A stretch of 64,000 nucleotides of DNA from Jannaschia seohaensis (GCF_900116765.1 NZ_UETC01000001.1:434001-498000), one strand, 5' to 3'. Shown: positions 32,994 to 42,115, counted from the stretch's first letter. The notes: generated from the letters alone by a model not told the origin. Made by a program: numbers and translations.

Positions 32994-33965
32994 TTAGACC
33001 TCGATATAGGTATCCGCGGCCTGCGCGCCGCGCTCGCCCAGCGGCTTGGCCGGACCGACGGTCGAGTCGGCGCGGGTGTGACGCTCCAGCTCCGCGTTCA
33101 CGGCCGCGCCGAGCAGCAGCAGGAAGGCCGAGATGAACAGCCACATCAGCAGCGCCACCACCGCTCCGATGGAGCCATAGACCTCGCTGTAGCGGCCGAA
33201 CTCGGACAGGTAGATGCCGAACCCCCAGGACGCCACGCCCCAAAGCGCGACCGCCAGCAGCGCGCCCGGCGTGATCCATCCCACGCGCGCGCCCCGCCGG
33301 TTGGGTCCATAGCGATAGATGATGCCCGCGCCGAACAGCAGCACCGCGATGGCCACGACCCAGCGCACCGCCTCGGCGGCGAACCCCGCGACCGGCCCCA
33401 AGGGCACGAAAGCCATGATGATCGGGGCGATAATGATCGAGGCGATGGCCACCAGCGCCACGAAGATGAGCGACACGGTCAGAACGAGCGCGGTGGCATA
33501 ATGCGCGAGGCCCTGCCGGTTCCGCTCCACATAGACCGCGTTCATCCCCATCATCAGCGCGGCGACCCCCGCGCGCGTCGACCACAGCGCCACGGCGAAA
33601 GACAGCCCCGACGCCCAGCCAAGGGCGCCCGACTCCGCCGAGGTCAGGGTCTGGACCTGGGTCGCCAGCAGCGAATAGGCGTCGTCGGGGATGATCCCTG
33701 AATAGTATTCCAGCTGCGGCAGCACGTTGGCCGGGTCGTTGAACAGGCCCCAGAGCGCCACGACGGCGGCGATGGCCGGAAAGATCGCCAACATCCCATA
33801 GAAGGCGACCCCCGCCGCGATCAGGAACATGTGCCGCTCGTCGATCTGGTGCCAGACCCGCTTGGCGACGTGCCACCACAAGCGGGCGCGGGCGAGGCGG
33901 GGAAGCGTTTCGCCCGCGCCGGCGGTCTCGCCGTCGGGGACGCTCTCGGAGGGGGCATCGGTCAC
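32994..33965 (-). CDS. YihY/virulence factor BrkB family membrane protein
   Basis: A 323-residue inner-membrane protein with six predicted helices. Family marks are AGVAFYGMLAIFPAIAA (about 49-65), LWSTRAGVAALMMGMN, and the C-terminal YGSIGAVVALLMWLFISAF. The family's role is unsettled; earlier labels (ribonuclease BN, BrkB) are unreliable. The only start downstream of the predicted transcription start is GTG 33965 (VTDAPSESVPDG); longer frames overlap the neighbouring oxygenase gene. An EcfG promoter lies upstream, putting it in the general stress regulon. Confidence 0.85.
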   Translation of the reverse strand: MTDAPSESVPDGETAGAGETLPRLARARLWWHVAKRVWHQIDERHMFLIAAGVAFYGMLAIFPAIAAVVALWGLFNDPANVLPQLEYYSGIIPDDAYSLLATQVQTLTSAESGALGWASGLSFAVALWSTRAGVAALMMGMNAVYVERNRQGLAHYATALVLTVSLIFVALVAIASIIIAPIIMAFVPLGPVAGFAAEAVRWVVAIAVLLFGAGIIYRYGPNRRGARVGWITPGALLAVALWGVASWGFGIYLSEFGRYSEVYGSIGAVVALLMWLFISAFLLLLGAAVNAELERHTRADSTVGPAKPLGERGAQAADTYIEV

Positions 33966-34037
33966 GGGCGAAGTCCTCGTTTCTGCGGTGTCGGTCCGTT
34001 CTACCCCACCAGGGCAGCGGGGATAAGCCAATCGCCC

Positions 34038-34063
34038 AACGCCCTTGCTCCGTGCTCCGTTCC
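34038..34063 (-). promoter_or_regulatory. EcfG promoter of the YihY gene
   Basis: Minus strand: GGAAC (34063-34059), 17-bp spacer, CGTT (34041-34038). It fits GGAAC-N16/17-CGTT with the longer allowed spacer. Transcription would begin near 34031, 66 nt before the GTG. It lies in the divergent spacer with the oxygenase gene. Confidence 0.62.
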
Positions 34064-34101
34064 GGCTTGACCGCTGCCGGGGCTTGCGAGACGGTCTCTT
34101 C

Positions 34102-35016
34102 ATGATCCCCGTTCTCGATTGGTCCCGCGCCGACACCGACCCAGACGCCCTAGCGGCGGAGGTGGGACGCGCCCTGCGCCAGACCGGGTTCCTGCTGCTC
34201 GCAAACCCGTCGGTCCCGGCTGCGCTGCGGGCGGAGGTCTTCGCCCAGGCCGATGCGGTCTTCGACCTGCCGGACGCGGAAAAGCGCGCCATCGACATCG
34301 GCAACACGCCCCATTTCCGGGGCTGGGCGGGTCCGGGCACCGAGTCTCTCGATGAGACCCGACCCGAGATCGACACCAAGCAGAGCTTCAATATCGGCCT
34401 GGAGCTGGCCCCCGACGATCCCCGCCACGGCCAGCCCTTTCGCGGCCCCAACCAATGGCCCGACCTGCTCGGCTTCCGCGAGACCATGCTGGCCTATTAC
34501 GCGGCGGCCCAGGCGCAGGGCCTCGCGCTGCTGTCGCTGATCGCCCGCGATCTCGGGCTGCCCCCCGACCATTTCGCGCCTCTCTTCGATCAGCCGCTCT
34601 CGGCCCTGCGCCTTCTGCGCTATCCACCCGCCACCGGCGCGCCCGGCGAGATCGGGGCGGGGGCGCACACGGATTACGGGGCGATCACGCTCTTGATGAC
34701 CGACGGAGAGCCGGGCTTGCAGGTCCGCCCCCGGGGCGGCGACTGGATCGACGTGCCGCACGTCCCCGACGCCTATGTCGTCAATGTCGGCGACTGCCTG
34801 ATGCGCTGGACCAACGACACCTACGTTTCGACCCCGCATCGCGTCCTGCCGCCCGCGCGCCCCCGCCGCTCGGTGGCCTTCTTCGTCGAGGCCAATCCCG
34901 ATGCCCTGGTCGAGGCCCTGCCCGGCACCGGCACGCCGCGCTATGCGCCGATCCTGGCCGCCGATTACCTCCGCTCCCGCCTGGATGCGACCTACGCGCC
35001 AAAGGCCCCGGCCTGA
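34102..35016 (+). CDS. 2-oxoglutarate/Fe(II)-dependent dioxygenase, isopenicillin N synthase-like
   Basis: A 304-residue enzyme with the DIOX_N domain (PVLDWSRADTDPDALAAEVG region, residues 3-22) and the double-stranded beta-helix core. The iron triad is visible as His and Asp in GAHTDYGAITLL and His in STPHRVLPP, followed by the 2-oxoglutarate-binding Arg in RPRRSVAFF. Such enzymes in Rhodobacteraceae act on small organic substrates (nucleobases, alkyl or amino compounds); the substrate is unknown. ATG 34102 is chosen over upstream codons since the N-terminal IPVLDW motif begins right there. Confidence 0.85.
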   Translation: MIPVLDWSRADTDPDALAAEVGRALRQTGFLLLANPSVPAALRAEVFAQADAVFDLPDAEKRAIDIGNTPHFRGWAGPGTESLDETRPEIDTKQSFNIGLELAPDDPRHGQPFRGPNQWPDLLGFRETMLAYYAAAQAQGLALLSLIARDLGLPPDHFAPLFDQPLSALRLLRYPPATGAPGEIGAGAHTDYGAITLLMTDGEPGLQVRPRGGDWIDVPHVPDAYVVNVGDCLMRWTNDTYVSTPHRVLPPARPRRSVAFFVEANPDALVEALPGTGTPRYAPILAADYLRSRLDATYAPKAPA

Positions 35017-35050
35017 CGCGCGACCGCTCCGAGGGGCGGCGCCGTCCCCT

Positions 35051-35073
35051 CCTTCTTCTGGCCCAAAATACTC
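35051..35073 (+). repeat. Intergenic repeat element, copy C (box without hairpin)
   Basis: CCTTCTTCTGGCCC followed by AAAATACTC, the same conserved box as in copies B and D, but no GC hairpin follows. It lies between the convergent dioxygenase and gluconokinase genes. Confidence 0.45.
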
Positions 35074-35110
35074 AAATCCCGACCGTCGCCCTCAGGTGCG
35101 CCCTCCGAGG

Positions 35111-35593
35111 TCAGGCGCCCAGCCGCGCCACCAGAAGATCCACGATCTCGTCCGGCGTCCGGTCGATATCGACGCGGATCGCGCGCTCATCCGCGTCCGG
35201 CCGCTCCAGGGTGGCGAGTTGGCTGTCCAAAAGGCCCGCGGGCATGAAATGTCCCGTCCGCTGCTTCATTCTCGCCGAAAGAACTTCGTAGGAGCCGTCG
35301 AGAAAGAGAAACGTCACGCCCGGCGCCGTCTCGGCGATCCGGTCCCGATAGGCCCGCTTGAGCGCAGAGCAGGCGATGACGTCCACCTCGCCGGCCAGCT
35401 GCGCCCCGACGCGCTCCAGCCAGGGCCAGCGATCTGCGTCCTGCAAGGGCTCGCCCCGGGACATCTTGTCGATATTCGACTTGGGGTGGAGGCTATCGCC
35501 ATCCTCCCAGGTCAGACCCATCCGGTCGGCGAAGCGCTCCGCGATGGTGCTCTTGCCGCAGCCCGAGACGCCCATGACGACATAGCGGCTCAC
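35111..35593 (-). CDS. gntK: Gluconokinase
   Basis: A 160-residue P-loop kinase that phosphorylates gluconate to 6-phosphogluconate for the Entner-Doudoroff pathway. It has Walker A GVSGCGKST (residues 9-17), GDSLHPKSNIDKM (33-45), DRWPWLE and CSALKRAYRD. Length is typical (about 160-175). The start is GTG within GTGA at the idnO stop, so it is coupled to the dehydrogenase gene in an idnO-gntK operon. Confidence 0.93.
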   Translation of the reverse strand: MSRYVVMGVSGCGKSTIAERFADRMGLTWEDGDSLHPKSNIDKMSRGEPLQDADRWPWLERVGAQLAGEVDVIACSALKRAYRDRIAETAPGVTFLFLDGSYEVLSARMKQRTGHFMPAGLLDSQLATLERPDADERAIRVDIDRTPDEIVDLLVARLGA

Positions 35594-36357
35594 AGGCTGG
35601 CCGTGATGCCGCCATCGACATAGACGACCGTCCCGTTGACGAAGCTCGACGCCTCCGACGACAGGAAGATGCAGGCGCCGACCAGTTCCTCGACCTTGCC
35701 CCAGCGGCCCGCCGGCGTGCGCTTCGCCAGCCAGGCGGTGAAGTCCGGATCGTCGACCAGCGCCTGGTTCAGCGGCGTCTCGAAATAGCCGGGGGCGAGC
35801 CCGTTGCATTGCAGCCCGTGCTTCGCCCAATCGGTCGCCATACCCTTGGTCAAGTTTGCCACCGCGCCCTTGGTCGCGGTGTAGGGCGCGATGCCGGGCC
35901 GGGCCAGAGCCGACTGGACCGAGCAGATATTGACAATCTTGCCCCGGCCCCGCCCGATCATGTGCCGGGCCACAGCCTGCCCGACATGAAAGACGCTGGC
36001 GATGTTGGTCTGCAAAAGCCGCTCGAACGCATCGGCCGGGAAGTCCTCCAAGGGCGTACGGTGCTGCATCCCCGCATTGTTGACCAGGATGTCGAGACCG
36101 CCCAACCGCGCCTCGAACCCATCCACGGCGGTGCGGACCGCATCGTGGTCGGTCACGTCGAAGGCGAGGACATGGACCGTGGCGCCCGTGGCGCGCAGTG
36201 TCTCGGCCGCCGCCTCCGTCTTCGCCGCATCGCGGCCGTTCAGGACGACCTCCGCCCCGGCCTCGGCCAGCCCTTGGGCCAGGGCATAGCCGATCCCCTG
36301 GGAGGATCCCGTAATCAACGCGCGCCGGCCGGCGAGGTCGAACAATGGATGGCTCAT
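35590..36357 (-). CDS. idnO: Gluconate 5-dehydrogenase (SDR)
   Basis: A 255-residue short-chain dehydrogenase with the NAD(P) motif TGSSQGIG (16-23), NNAG, and the catalytic Ser with YTATK (Y-x3-K). Several residues (the HRTPLEDFP segment after NNAGMQ, and GYFETPLNQALV) are typical of gluconate 5-dehydrogenases, which interconvert 5-ketogluconate and gluconate. Divergent to idnD and overlapping gntK, it completes a route from L-idonate via 5-ketogluconate to 6-phosphogluconate. Confidence 0.88.
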   Translation of the reverse strand: MSHPLFDLAGRRALITGSSQGIGYALAQGLAEAGAEVVLNGRDAAKTEAAAETLRATGATVHVLAFDVTDHDAVRTAVDGFEARLGGLDILVNNAGMQHRTPLEDFPADAFERLLQTNIASVFHVGQAVARHMIGRGRGKIVNICSVQSALARPGIAPYTATKGAVANLTKGMATDWAKHGLQCNGLAPGYFETPLNQALVDDPDFTAWLAKRTPAGRWGKVEELVGACIFLSSEASSFVNGTVVYVDGGITASL

Positions 36358-36441
36358 GGCTTCTCCCCTTCACGGGTCGACACCGCGCGCCCCGCCCGCT
36401 TACGTTAGCGCCACCAATCCCAGGCGCAACCGGAGCCCGCC

Positions 36442-37473
36442 ATGAAGGCCATCGTCATCCACGCCGCCCGCGACCTTCGCCTGGAGGAGCGTCCGGCCCC
36501 GCCGCCCCCCGGGCCGGGCGAGGTCGCCATCGAGATGGCCACGGGCGGCATCTGCGGCTCGGATCTGCATTACTATCAGCATGGCGGGATCGGCGAGGCG
36601 ATCCGCCTGCGGGAGCCGATGATCCTGGGCCATGAGGTCTCGGGCCGGATCGCAGCCGTGGGCGATGGGGTCGAGGGGCTTTCCGAGGGCCAGCTTGTCG
36701 CCGTCTCGCCCTCGCGCCCCTGCGGGCGGTGCAAATTCTGTCTGGAGGGCGCGCCCAACCACTGCCTGAACATGCGGTTCTACGGCTCCGCCATGCCGTT
36801 TCCGCATATCCAGGGCGCCTTTCGTCAGCACCTGATCGCCGATGCGTCCCAATGCGCCGACGCGACCGGCCTGACGCCGGGCGAGGCGGCCATGGCCGAG
36901 CCGCTCGCTGTCTGCCTGCACGCGATGCGGCAGGCGGGCGACCTCGTCGGCAAGTCGGTGCTGGTGACCGGCGTGGGCCCCATCGGCGCGCTCTGCATCC
37001 TGGCCGCCCGCCGCGCGGGGGCCGACCGGATCGTGGCGACCGACCTCTCCGTGTTCACGCGCGAGATGGCTCTGCGGGTCGGCGCGGACGAGGCGCGGGA
37101 CGCGCGCGCGGGGCTCGACGATTTCGCCGCTCGGAAGGGCACGTTCGACGTCCTCTTCGAATGCTCCGGCGTCGCCGCCGCCCTGGCCGGGGCCATCCCG
37201 GCGATGCGCCCGCGGGGGACCATCGTTCAACTGGGTCTCGGCGGGGACATGACGCTCCCGGTGCAGGCGATGACCGCGAAAGAGCTGACGCTCCGCGGCT
37301 CCTTCCGCTTCCACCCAGAGTTCCACACCGGCGTCAGCCTGATGCGAAAGGGGTTGCTGGACGTCAAACCGCTGATCACCCAGACCGTCCCCTTGGCCGA
37401 TGCCGTCGGCGGTTTCGACATCGCCGGCGATCGGACCCGCGCGATGAAGGCGCAGATCGACTTCACGGCCTGA
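36442..37473 (+). CDS. idnD: L-idonate 5-dehydrogenase
   Basis: A 343-residue zinc-dependent medium-chain dehydrogenase oxidising L-idonate to 5-ketogluconate. Catalytic zinc ligands appear in GGICGSDLHYYQHGG (36-50) and ILGHE; the structural zinc cysteines are in CGRCKFCLEG and NHC; the cofactor motif is GVGPIGAL (about 178). Its start faces idnO across an 84-bp spacer that includes the LacI-operator-like GTTAGCGCCA (36404-36413), a likely shared control point. Confidence 0.88.
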   Translation: MKAIVIHAARDLRLEERPAPPPPGPGEVAIEMATGGICGSDLHYYQHGGIGEAIRLREPMILGHEVSGRIAAVGDGVEGLSEGQLVAVSPSRPCGRCKFCLEGAPNHCLNMRFYGSAMPFPHIQGAFRQHLIADASQCADATGLTPGEAAMAEPLAVCLHAMRQAGDLVGKSVLVTGVGPIGALCILAARRAGADRIVATDLSVFTREMALRVGADEARDARAGLDDFAARKGTFDVLFECSGVAAALAGAIPAMRPRGTIVQLGLGGDMTLPVQAMTAKELTLRGSFRFHPEFHTGVSLMRKGLLDVKPLITQTVPLADAVGGFDIAGDRTRAMKAQIDFTA

Positions 37474-37539
37474 CATCTCCGCACACCCACCGGAGCCCTG
37501 CCGCTCACCGTCTGTCAATAAAGGTTAACGCGCCTCATC

Positions 37540-37596
37540 TTGCCCAAAATACCTCGGGGGGCGCCGCAGGCGCGGGGGCAGAGCCCCCTCCGACGC
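37540..37596 (+). repeat. Intergenic repeat element, copy D (box plus hairpin)
   Basis: TTGCCCAAAATACCTCGGGG, then a GC stem and GGGGGC-AGA-GCCCCC (37574-37588) followed by TCCGACG. The hairpin and TCCGAC tail match copy A exactly. It lies between the convergent idnD and lpd genes. Confidence 0.55.
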
Positions 37597-37612
37597 CTCC
37601 CCGCGCGCGCCG

Positions 37613-39007
37613 TCAGGCGTGGATGGCGCCGTCGCCGCAGGCCAGGGCCGCCTCGCGCATCGCTTCCGAGAAGGTCGGGTGCGCGTGGCAGGTCCGCGCC
37701 AGATCTTCCGCAGCTGCGCCGAATTCCATCGCGACGCAGACCTCGTGGATCAGGTCGCCTGCCATCGGCCCGATGACGTGGCAGCCGAGAATCCGGTCCG
37801 TCTCGGCGTCAGCCAGCAGCTTCACCATGCCCTCGCCCGCGAACACGGCCTTGGCCCGCCCGTTCCCCATGAAGGAGAACTTGCCGACCTTGTAGGTGCG
37901 CCCCTGCTCCTTGCAGAGCTCCTCGGTCAGGCCGACCGAGGCGACCTCGGGATGGGTGTAGATCACGCCGGGGATGACGTCGTAATTGACGTGGCCCGCC
38001 TGGCCCGCCAGCCGCTCGGCCAGGGCCATGCCCTCGTCCTCGGCCTTGTGCGCCAGCATCGGACCCTGGATCACGTCGCCGATGGCGTAGATCCCCGACA
38101 CGCTGGTCTTGTAGTGGGCGTCCACCGCGACCTGTCCCCGCTGCGTCAGCTCCACGCCCAGCTTGTCCAGGCCCAGCCCCTCGGTGAAGGGTTTGCGGCC
38201 CGTGGCGCAGAGGACGACATCCGCCTCCAGGGCGTGGGCGCTGTCATCCTTGCGCAGCTTGTAGTCGATCTTGGCGCGCCCCCCCTCGACCGCGACCTTC
38301 TGCACGGCGGCGCCGAGGACGAACTTGACCCCCTGCTTCTTGAGGATCCGCTGGAAGGTCTTGGCGATCTCGGCATCCTGACCGGGGGTGATCGCGTCGA
38401 GGAACTCGATCACCGTCACGTCCACGCCAAGGCGTGCATAGACCGAGCCCAGCTCCAGTCCGATCACGCCGCCGCCAACCACCACGAGGCTGCCGGGGAT
38501 CTTTTCGAGTGCCAGCGCGCCTGTGGAGGTCACGACGATCTTCTCGTCGACCTCGATCTCGGCGCCCGGCACCTCGGCGGCCTCGGAGCCCGACGCGATG
38601 ACGATATGCTTGGCCTCATGGACCTCGTCGCCGACCTTGACCTTGCCGGGCTCGGGGATCGAGCCCCAGCCCTTGAGCCAGTCGATCTTGTTCTTCTTGA
38701 ACAGGAACTCGATGCCCTTGGTGTTCTGGCCGATCACATCGTCCTTGTAGGACAGCATCTTGGCCCAATCGACCTTGGGCGCCTCGGCCATCAGCCCCAT
38801 CTTTGCGAAGTTATGCTCCGCCTCATGCAGCTGATGGGTCGCGTGCAACAGCGCCTTGGAGGGAATGCAGCCCACGTTCAGGCAGGTGCCGCCCAGCGTG
38901 TCACGGCCCTCGACCACGGCGGTCTTGAGGCCCAGCTGCGCGCAGCGGATGGCGCAGACATAGCCGCCGGGGCCGCTGCCGATGATGATGACGTCGTATT
39001 GGGCCAT
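37613..39007 (-). CDS. lpd: Dihydrolipoyl dehydrogenase (E3)
   Basis: A 464-residue FAD/NAD flavoprotein that reoxidises dihydrolipoamide in 2-oxo-acid dehydrogenase complexes. FAD motif GSGPGGY (10-16), redox-active disulfide in [16 protein letters not shown] (39-54), NAD motif [10 protein letters not shown] (about 180) and the C-terminal HAHPTFSE with catalytic His are all present. ATG 39007 ([10 protein letters not shown]) is the clear start; the frame extension upstream is not. It is the E3 expected to serve SucA-OdhB encoded 3.2 kb away, though not in the same operon. Confidence 0.96.
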   Translation of the reverse strand: MAQYDVIIIGSGPGGYVCAIRCAQLGLKTAVVEGRDTLGGTCLNVGCIPSKALLHATHQLHEAEHNFAKMGLMAEAPKVDWAKMLSYKDDVIGQNTKGIEFLFKKNKIDWLKGWGSIPEPGKVKVGDEVHEAKHIVIASGSEAAEVPGAEIEVDEKIVVTSTGALALEKIPGSLVVVGGGVIGLELGSVYARLGVDVTVIEFLDAITPGQDAEIAKTFQRILKKQGVKFVLGAAVQKVAVEGGRAKIDYKLRKDDSAHALEADVVLCATGRKPFTEGLGLDKLGVELTQRGQVAVDAHYKTSVSGIYAIGDVIQGPMLAHKAEDEGMALAERLAGQAGHVNYDVIPGVIYTHPEVASVGLTEELCKEQGRTYKVGKFSFMGNGRAKAVFAGEGMVKLLADAETDRILGCHVIGPMAGDLIHEVCVAMEFGAAAEDLARTCHAHPTFSEAMREAALACGDGAIHA

Positions 39008-39057
39008 GATGCCTCCGCGTGACCGGTCATTCCGAATCGGCGCGGCGCGGGCCGCGC

Positions 39058-39453
39058 TCAGATCAAGGTTGAGATAACCATTAGGATCGTCGCGAGGAAC
39101 CCCGCCAGCCATACCACCGAGCGCCAGGGGCGCCAGCCGAAGGCGTAGGCGGGGAGATAAAGGATCCGCGCGACGAGATAGGACCAGGCGCAGGCGACGG
39201 TGAAACCGGTCGACTGTCCCGACAGCGTGACGAGCAGCACGGCGGCCGTGAACAGAATGAGCCCCTCGAAATGGTTCGAGAGTGCCCGTTGCAACCGACC
39301 GCCCAGTTCGCCCAGTGGGCGCGACGGGGGGCGGTCGCGGGCGGACATCGCATAGCCCGGGCCGACATCGAGATTGGCGCGGACGGAATAGGCGACGAAC
39401 TGCACGGCCTGCAGCAGGATGGCGAGCGCCAGGACGGTGAGTTCCGGGGTCAT
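39058..39453 (-). CDS. MAPEG family membrane protein
   Basis: A 131-residue protein with four predicted helices. The MAPEG features are [20 protein letters not shown] (53-72, with the N-x-x-E glutathione-site-like motif) and [13 protein letters not shown] (95-107). Bacterial members are often glutathione-dependent or structural; the exact role is unknown. Together with the 58-residue gene upstream (8 bp apart), it precedes lpd in the same direction. Confidence 0.85.
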   Translation of the reverse strand: MTPELTVLALAILLQAVQFVAYSVRANLDVGPGYAMSARDRPPSRPLGELGGRLQRALSNHFEGLILFTAAVLLVTLSGQSTGFTVACAWSYLVARILYLPAYAFGWRPWRSVVWLAGFLATILMVISTLI

Positions 39454-39460
39454 GGCGCGC

Positions 39461-39637
39461 TCACTTCCTGCTTCGGATCAGCATGAGCGTGACGAAGGCC
39501 GAAATAACCGCATAAGCCGCCGCGAGATACCACAGCAGCGGGTCGGGCCCCTGCCAAGCTTGCAGCGCGATCACCAGCAGCACGGCGATGGCGACTCGGA
39601 CGATCCAGAAGGCGATGGCGCGTTTGGTCGGGTCCAT
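39461..39637 (-). CDS. 58-residue two-TM membrane protein
   Basis: A short gene beginning MDPTKRAIAFWIVRVAIAVL, with two hydrophobic helices (about residues 7-26 and 34-54) and the C-terminal RSRK. It ends seven bases before the MAPEG gene and starts 14 bases after the stop of the degenerate glycosyltransferase, so it probably forms a small operon with MAPEG. No known family recognised; two-helix proteins of this size are common in Rhodobacteraceae next to MAPEG genes (my impression, not checked). Confidence 0.6.
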   Translation of the reverse strand: MDPTKRAIAFWIVRVAIAVLLVIALQAWQGPDPLLWYLAAAYAVISAFVTLMLIRSRK

Positions 39638-39651
39638 GGGGTCTCCGAGGG

Positions 39652-40545
39652 TTAGCCGCCGCGCTCGGCGGACGAGGGACGGTCATAGGCGATCGCCGGG
39701 GCGATCAGGAAGCTCCGTGGCGGCCAGGCATAGTCCGACCCGGTTGCGGCGGCGAATTCCGCCTTGGAGGCCGCGAAGTAAACCGGATGGGCTGTGGCGG
39801 CCCCGCCATGAAACTGGTGAAACGTGGCCTCGCCATCGAGCAGTATCGCCGGGCCGTCGGTGCGCGACAGCATCCGGCTGAAGAGTTCGAGATTGCACAA
39901 GCCGCCGCCGGGCCGGGTGAACCCTTCATTATAGTCGCCCAGCGCGGTCCAGGTCGCCCGGCTCATGCCCAGCGCGTTGCTCTCGTTTTGCAGGATCGGG
40001 CGGTTCGGCCGGTGGCACCCGGCCAGGACGCTGATCTCCCAGAGCGCGTCGAGATCCTCTTGCCTGGTCACCGTCGCCATCAACGCATCCTCGGCCGCTT
40101 GAGCGTAGCCCGTCGTCACCGCCTTGCCGTTGGGCTCCGATCCGGTGTGACGGCTTTGGACATAGCTGGTCGCCTCGGGCCAGCGCGCCAGCATGTCGAT
40201 CGTGCGGCGCACCAGCAGCGCGCTGAACATGCGCGCGCCATCGATGCAGATCAGGAGGGTCTCGCCGCGGCAGATGCCCCGCACCGTCGAATTGATGGCG
40301 AAGACTGGAGAGGGGGCGGCGTCTTCGGGCGCGGTTCGGACTAGTCGGACGGTCTCCGGCGCGTCGGGCCGGGCGAGCGGCTCCGGCGAGCCGTTAGCCA
40401 GCGCGACGATCTCGCATTCCGACGGGTCGACCTGCCGCTGGAGGGGCGGCGGGGCGGAGGCCAGGGTCCGCAGTATCTCCCGCCGGATGTCATAGGCGAC
40501 GATAAGGATCGACAGGAACGGCGCGGACGAATCAGGAGCTCTCTC
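39652..40545 (-). pseudogene. Glycosyltransferase family 2-like gene, 5' end lost or fused out of frame
   Basis: From about 40540 downward the frame reads APFLSILIVAYDIRREILRT, a GT2-type first strand. It then has VRLVRTAPEDAAPSPVFAIN, CIDGARMFSALLVRRTIDML (a D-G-A-R in place of the usual DxD) and a C-terminal NLELFSRMLSRTDGPA. The body looks intact for about 290 residues, but no start codon lies in frame near the beginning; the frame continues into what should be the out-of-frame end of a sulfotransferase gene. An indel at the 5' end is the simplest explanation. The family transfers sugars, probably for surface polysaccharide. Confidence 0.55.
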
Positions 40546-41259
40546 CGCGCGCCGTCGGGACGGGCCACTCCGTGTGAGATATCGATGCCGACCAGGGCGG
40601 CGTTGACCCTGAGCAAGCTGTCGAAAAAGGCGAACCCCTCCGGCAGCACCGTATGGCCCAGCCGCGTCGGGACTCGGACCAGTGCCATGCCGGAGGCGTC
40701 GGGCGGTGCGTCGGTATCGACGAGGGGAAACTCGGTCTCTGACGTGTCGTCCGGCAGGCGGGCCTTGCAGACCTGCCAAAGCAACAGCGCGCGCCTGCGG
40801 GAACTTGTTGCGCCCGGCCAGGGAAGCGGCGACCGCCGCCAGCGGGGTGCGCAGGCTACCGGCAAGCGGCCCGACCGGCAGGGCGGCACGGCAGCGTTCC
40901 AGCGTCAGCACCGTGCGCGGCTCGTTGAAGCCCCAGACGCGCCCTTTCGGATAGGTGGCCAGCAGCGCGTTGCGCCCGGCCTCCTGCTCGGGCGTCCAGG
41001 GGACCGGGCCGCGGGGTGGCTTGTCCCGTGTGGCGTCCAGATTTGCGAAGACCCTGTCGTTGAGGTCCGTGATCGCCCGGGTCTCGTGGTTGCCCTTCCG
41101 GTCATGCGGCGGCTCGCGGTTCACCGCGCCCGGGCAGAGCCCCGCTTCTTTCCGGCTAGCAGCCAGGCAGGAGGTGCCGGAGCGGTGCCTCCCAAGCACG
41201 AGGACGGGCGCGCCGCAGATCTCCGGGCGCGGCCCGGCGGTCGGATCGGTCGGTGACAT
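40546..41259 (-). pseudogene. Sulfotransferase-like gene with a frameshift
   Basis: The start MSPTDPTAG is followed by the PAPS-binding loop LVLGRHRSGTS (residues 20-30) and HDRKGNHETRAITDLNDRVF, then GWNEPRT-like and SLRTPLAAVAASLAGRNKFPQ. At 40785-40797 (a GCGCGC stretch) the coherent reading jumps frame: ALLLWQVCKARLPDDTSETE, then FPLVDTDAPP and LPEGFAFFDSLLRVN continue in another frame. A single-base deletion explains this. Neighbouring GT and sulfotransferase genes together suggest a decayed surface-glycan locus. Confidence 0.6.
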
Positions 41260-41276
41260 GGGGCGCGTCTAACCCA

Positions 41277-41516
41277 TCATGCCGTCTTGAGAAAGCGGGC
41301 CTCGATGGTCGGTCCGGTGGCGGACTCGCGGTCGATCCAGGTTTGCGCCCGGGCCCGGTCGTTGACCTCGAAGAGCGCGGTCACCTCGGGCCCGCCAGCT
41401 TCGCGCCAGAGCTGCATCAGAGTGAGGCCGGCCTGCATCCGGGTTTCGGCATTGGCGTCGAAATCGGCCTTCCAGGCCTCGTAATCGGGCGGGGTGAGGT
41501 GGAGGAGGAGATGCAT
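41277..41516 (-). CDS. Small protein of unknown function (79 aa)
   Basis: Starts MHLLLHLTPPDYEAWKADFD at 41516 after GAAGG, and ends EARFLKTA. Alternating strands and helices with DYEAWKADFDANAETRMQAG and LFEVNDRARAQTWIDRE give the look of a small dimeric alpha/beta-barrel (antibiotic-monooxygenase/DUF3764-like), which is only a structural impression. The codon pattern is coherent from 41516, whereas the frame's long upstream extension is not. It follows the frameshifted gene described next. Confidence 0.55.
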   Translation of the reverse strand: MHLLLHLTPPDYEAWKADFDANAETRMQAGLTLMQLWREAGGPEVTALFEVNDRARAQTWIDRESATGPTIEARFLKTA

Positions 41517-41559
41517 GGGTGGACCTTCGGGCTGTGGTGGGAGACCTCGGTGAAGTCGG

Positions 41560-42115
41560 GCGTGGTGGGGCTGGGATCGGTGCCCCTGAGATGTGCCATT
41601 GCGCCTCCAGGTGTTCGGCGGTGGAGCGGACGCTGTCGTCCACCAGGGCAACGATTTCGGGGTCGTCGGCTGCGCGGGCTTCGTATTCCCCCGAATAGCG
41701 CGGGCCGGAGGGCGGGGAGCGTCGGCTTGCCGAAATGGCTCGTGGCCATTTGGGACGTGCCCGCATAGGCCGGCAGGCGACAGCAGAAGTTCTGGACCGT
41801 CGCGTCGTCGACGCAGTTCCGCGCCCGCAGGCACGCGGCCCAGACGGTCAACGCCAGTCGGCAAGGACTTAGTTCCAAAAGGAAAACTAGATCGGCCGCC
41901 TCTGTCGTATCCCGGCCAGCGAGGGTGTCCGGCTGCGCCGTGCGCCTCATCATCTCTGAGGTATTGCGCGGCCGCTTCAGCAGGCGGCTCCGCGCGCCGC
42001 CCTGAATGCGGAGCCAGGTGACGGGGAACCCGAGGATGATGGCGACGATCTTGAACACCGCCGGGCCGACCTGGAGGTGGGCGAGCCAGCAGAAGTCCTG
42101 TGGGGCTGTGGCCAT
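41560..42115 (-). pseudogene. Frameshifted hypothetical gene (G-run)
   Basis: From ATG 42115 (MATAPQDFCWLAHLQ) the frame has one hydrophobic segment (FKIVAIILGFPVTWL, 21-35) and continues to PTLPALRPALFG. Around 41685-41690 a run of five Gs follows; past it, the plausible continuation EYEARAADDPEIVALVDDSV lies in the next frame, as it would with four Gs. The remainder (STAEHLEAQWHISGAP) runs to about 41560. Not recognised; sequence error or slippage cannot be excluded. Confidence 0.35.
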
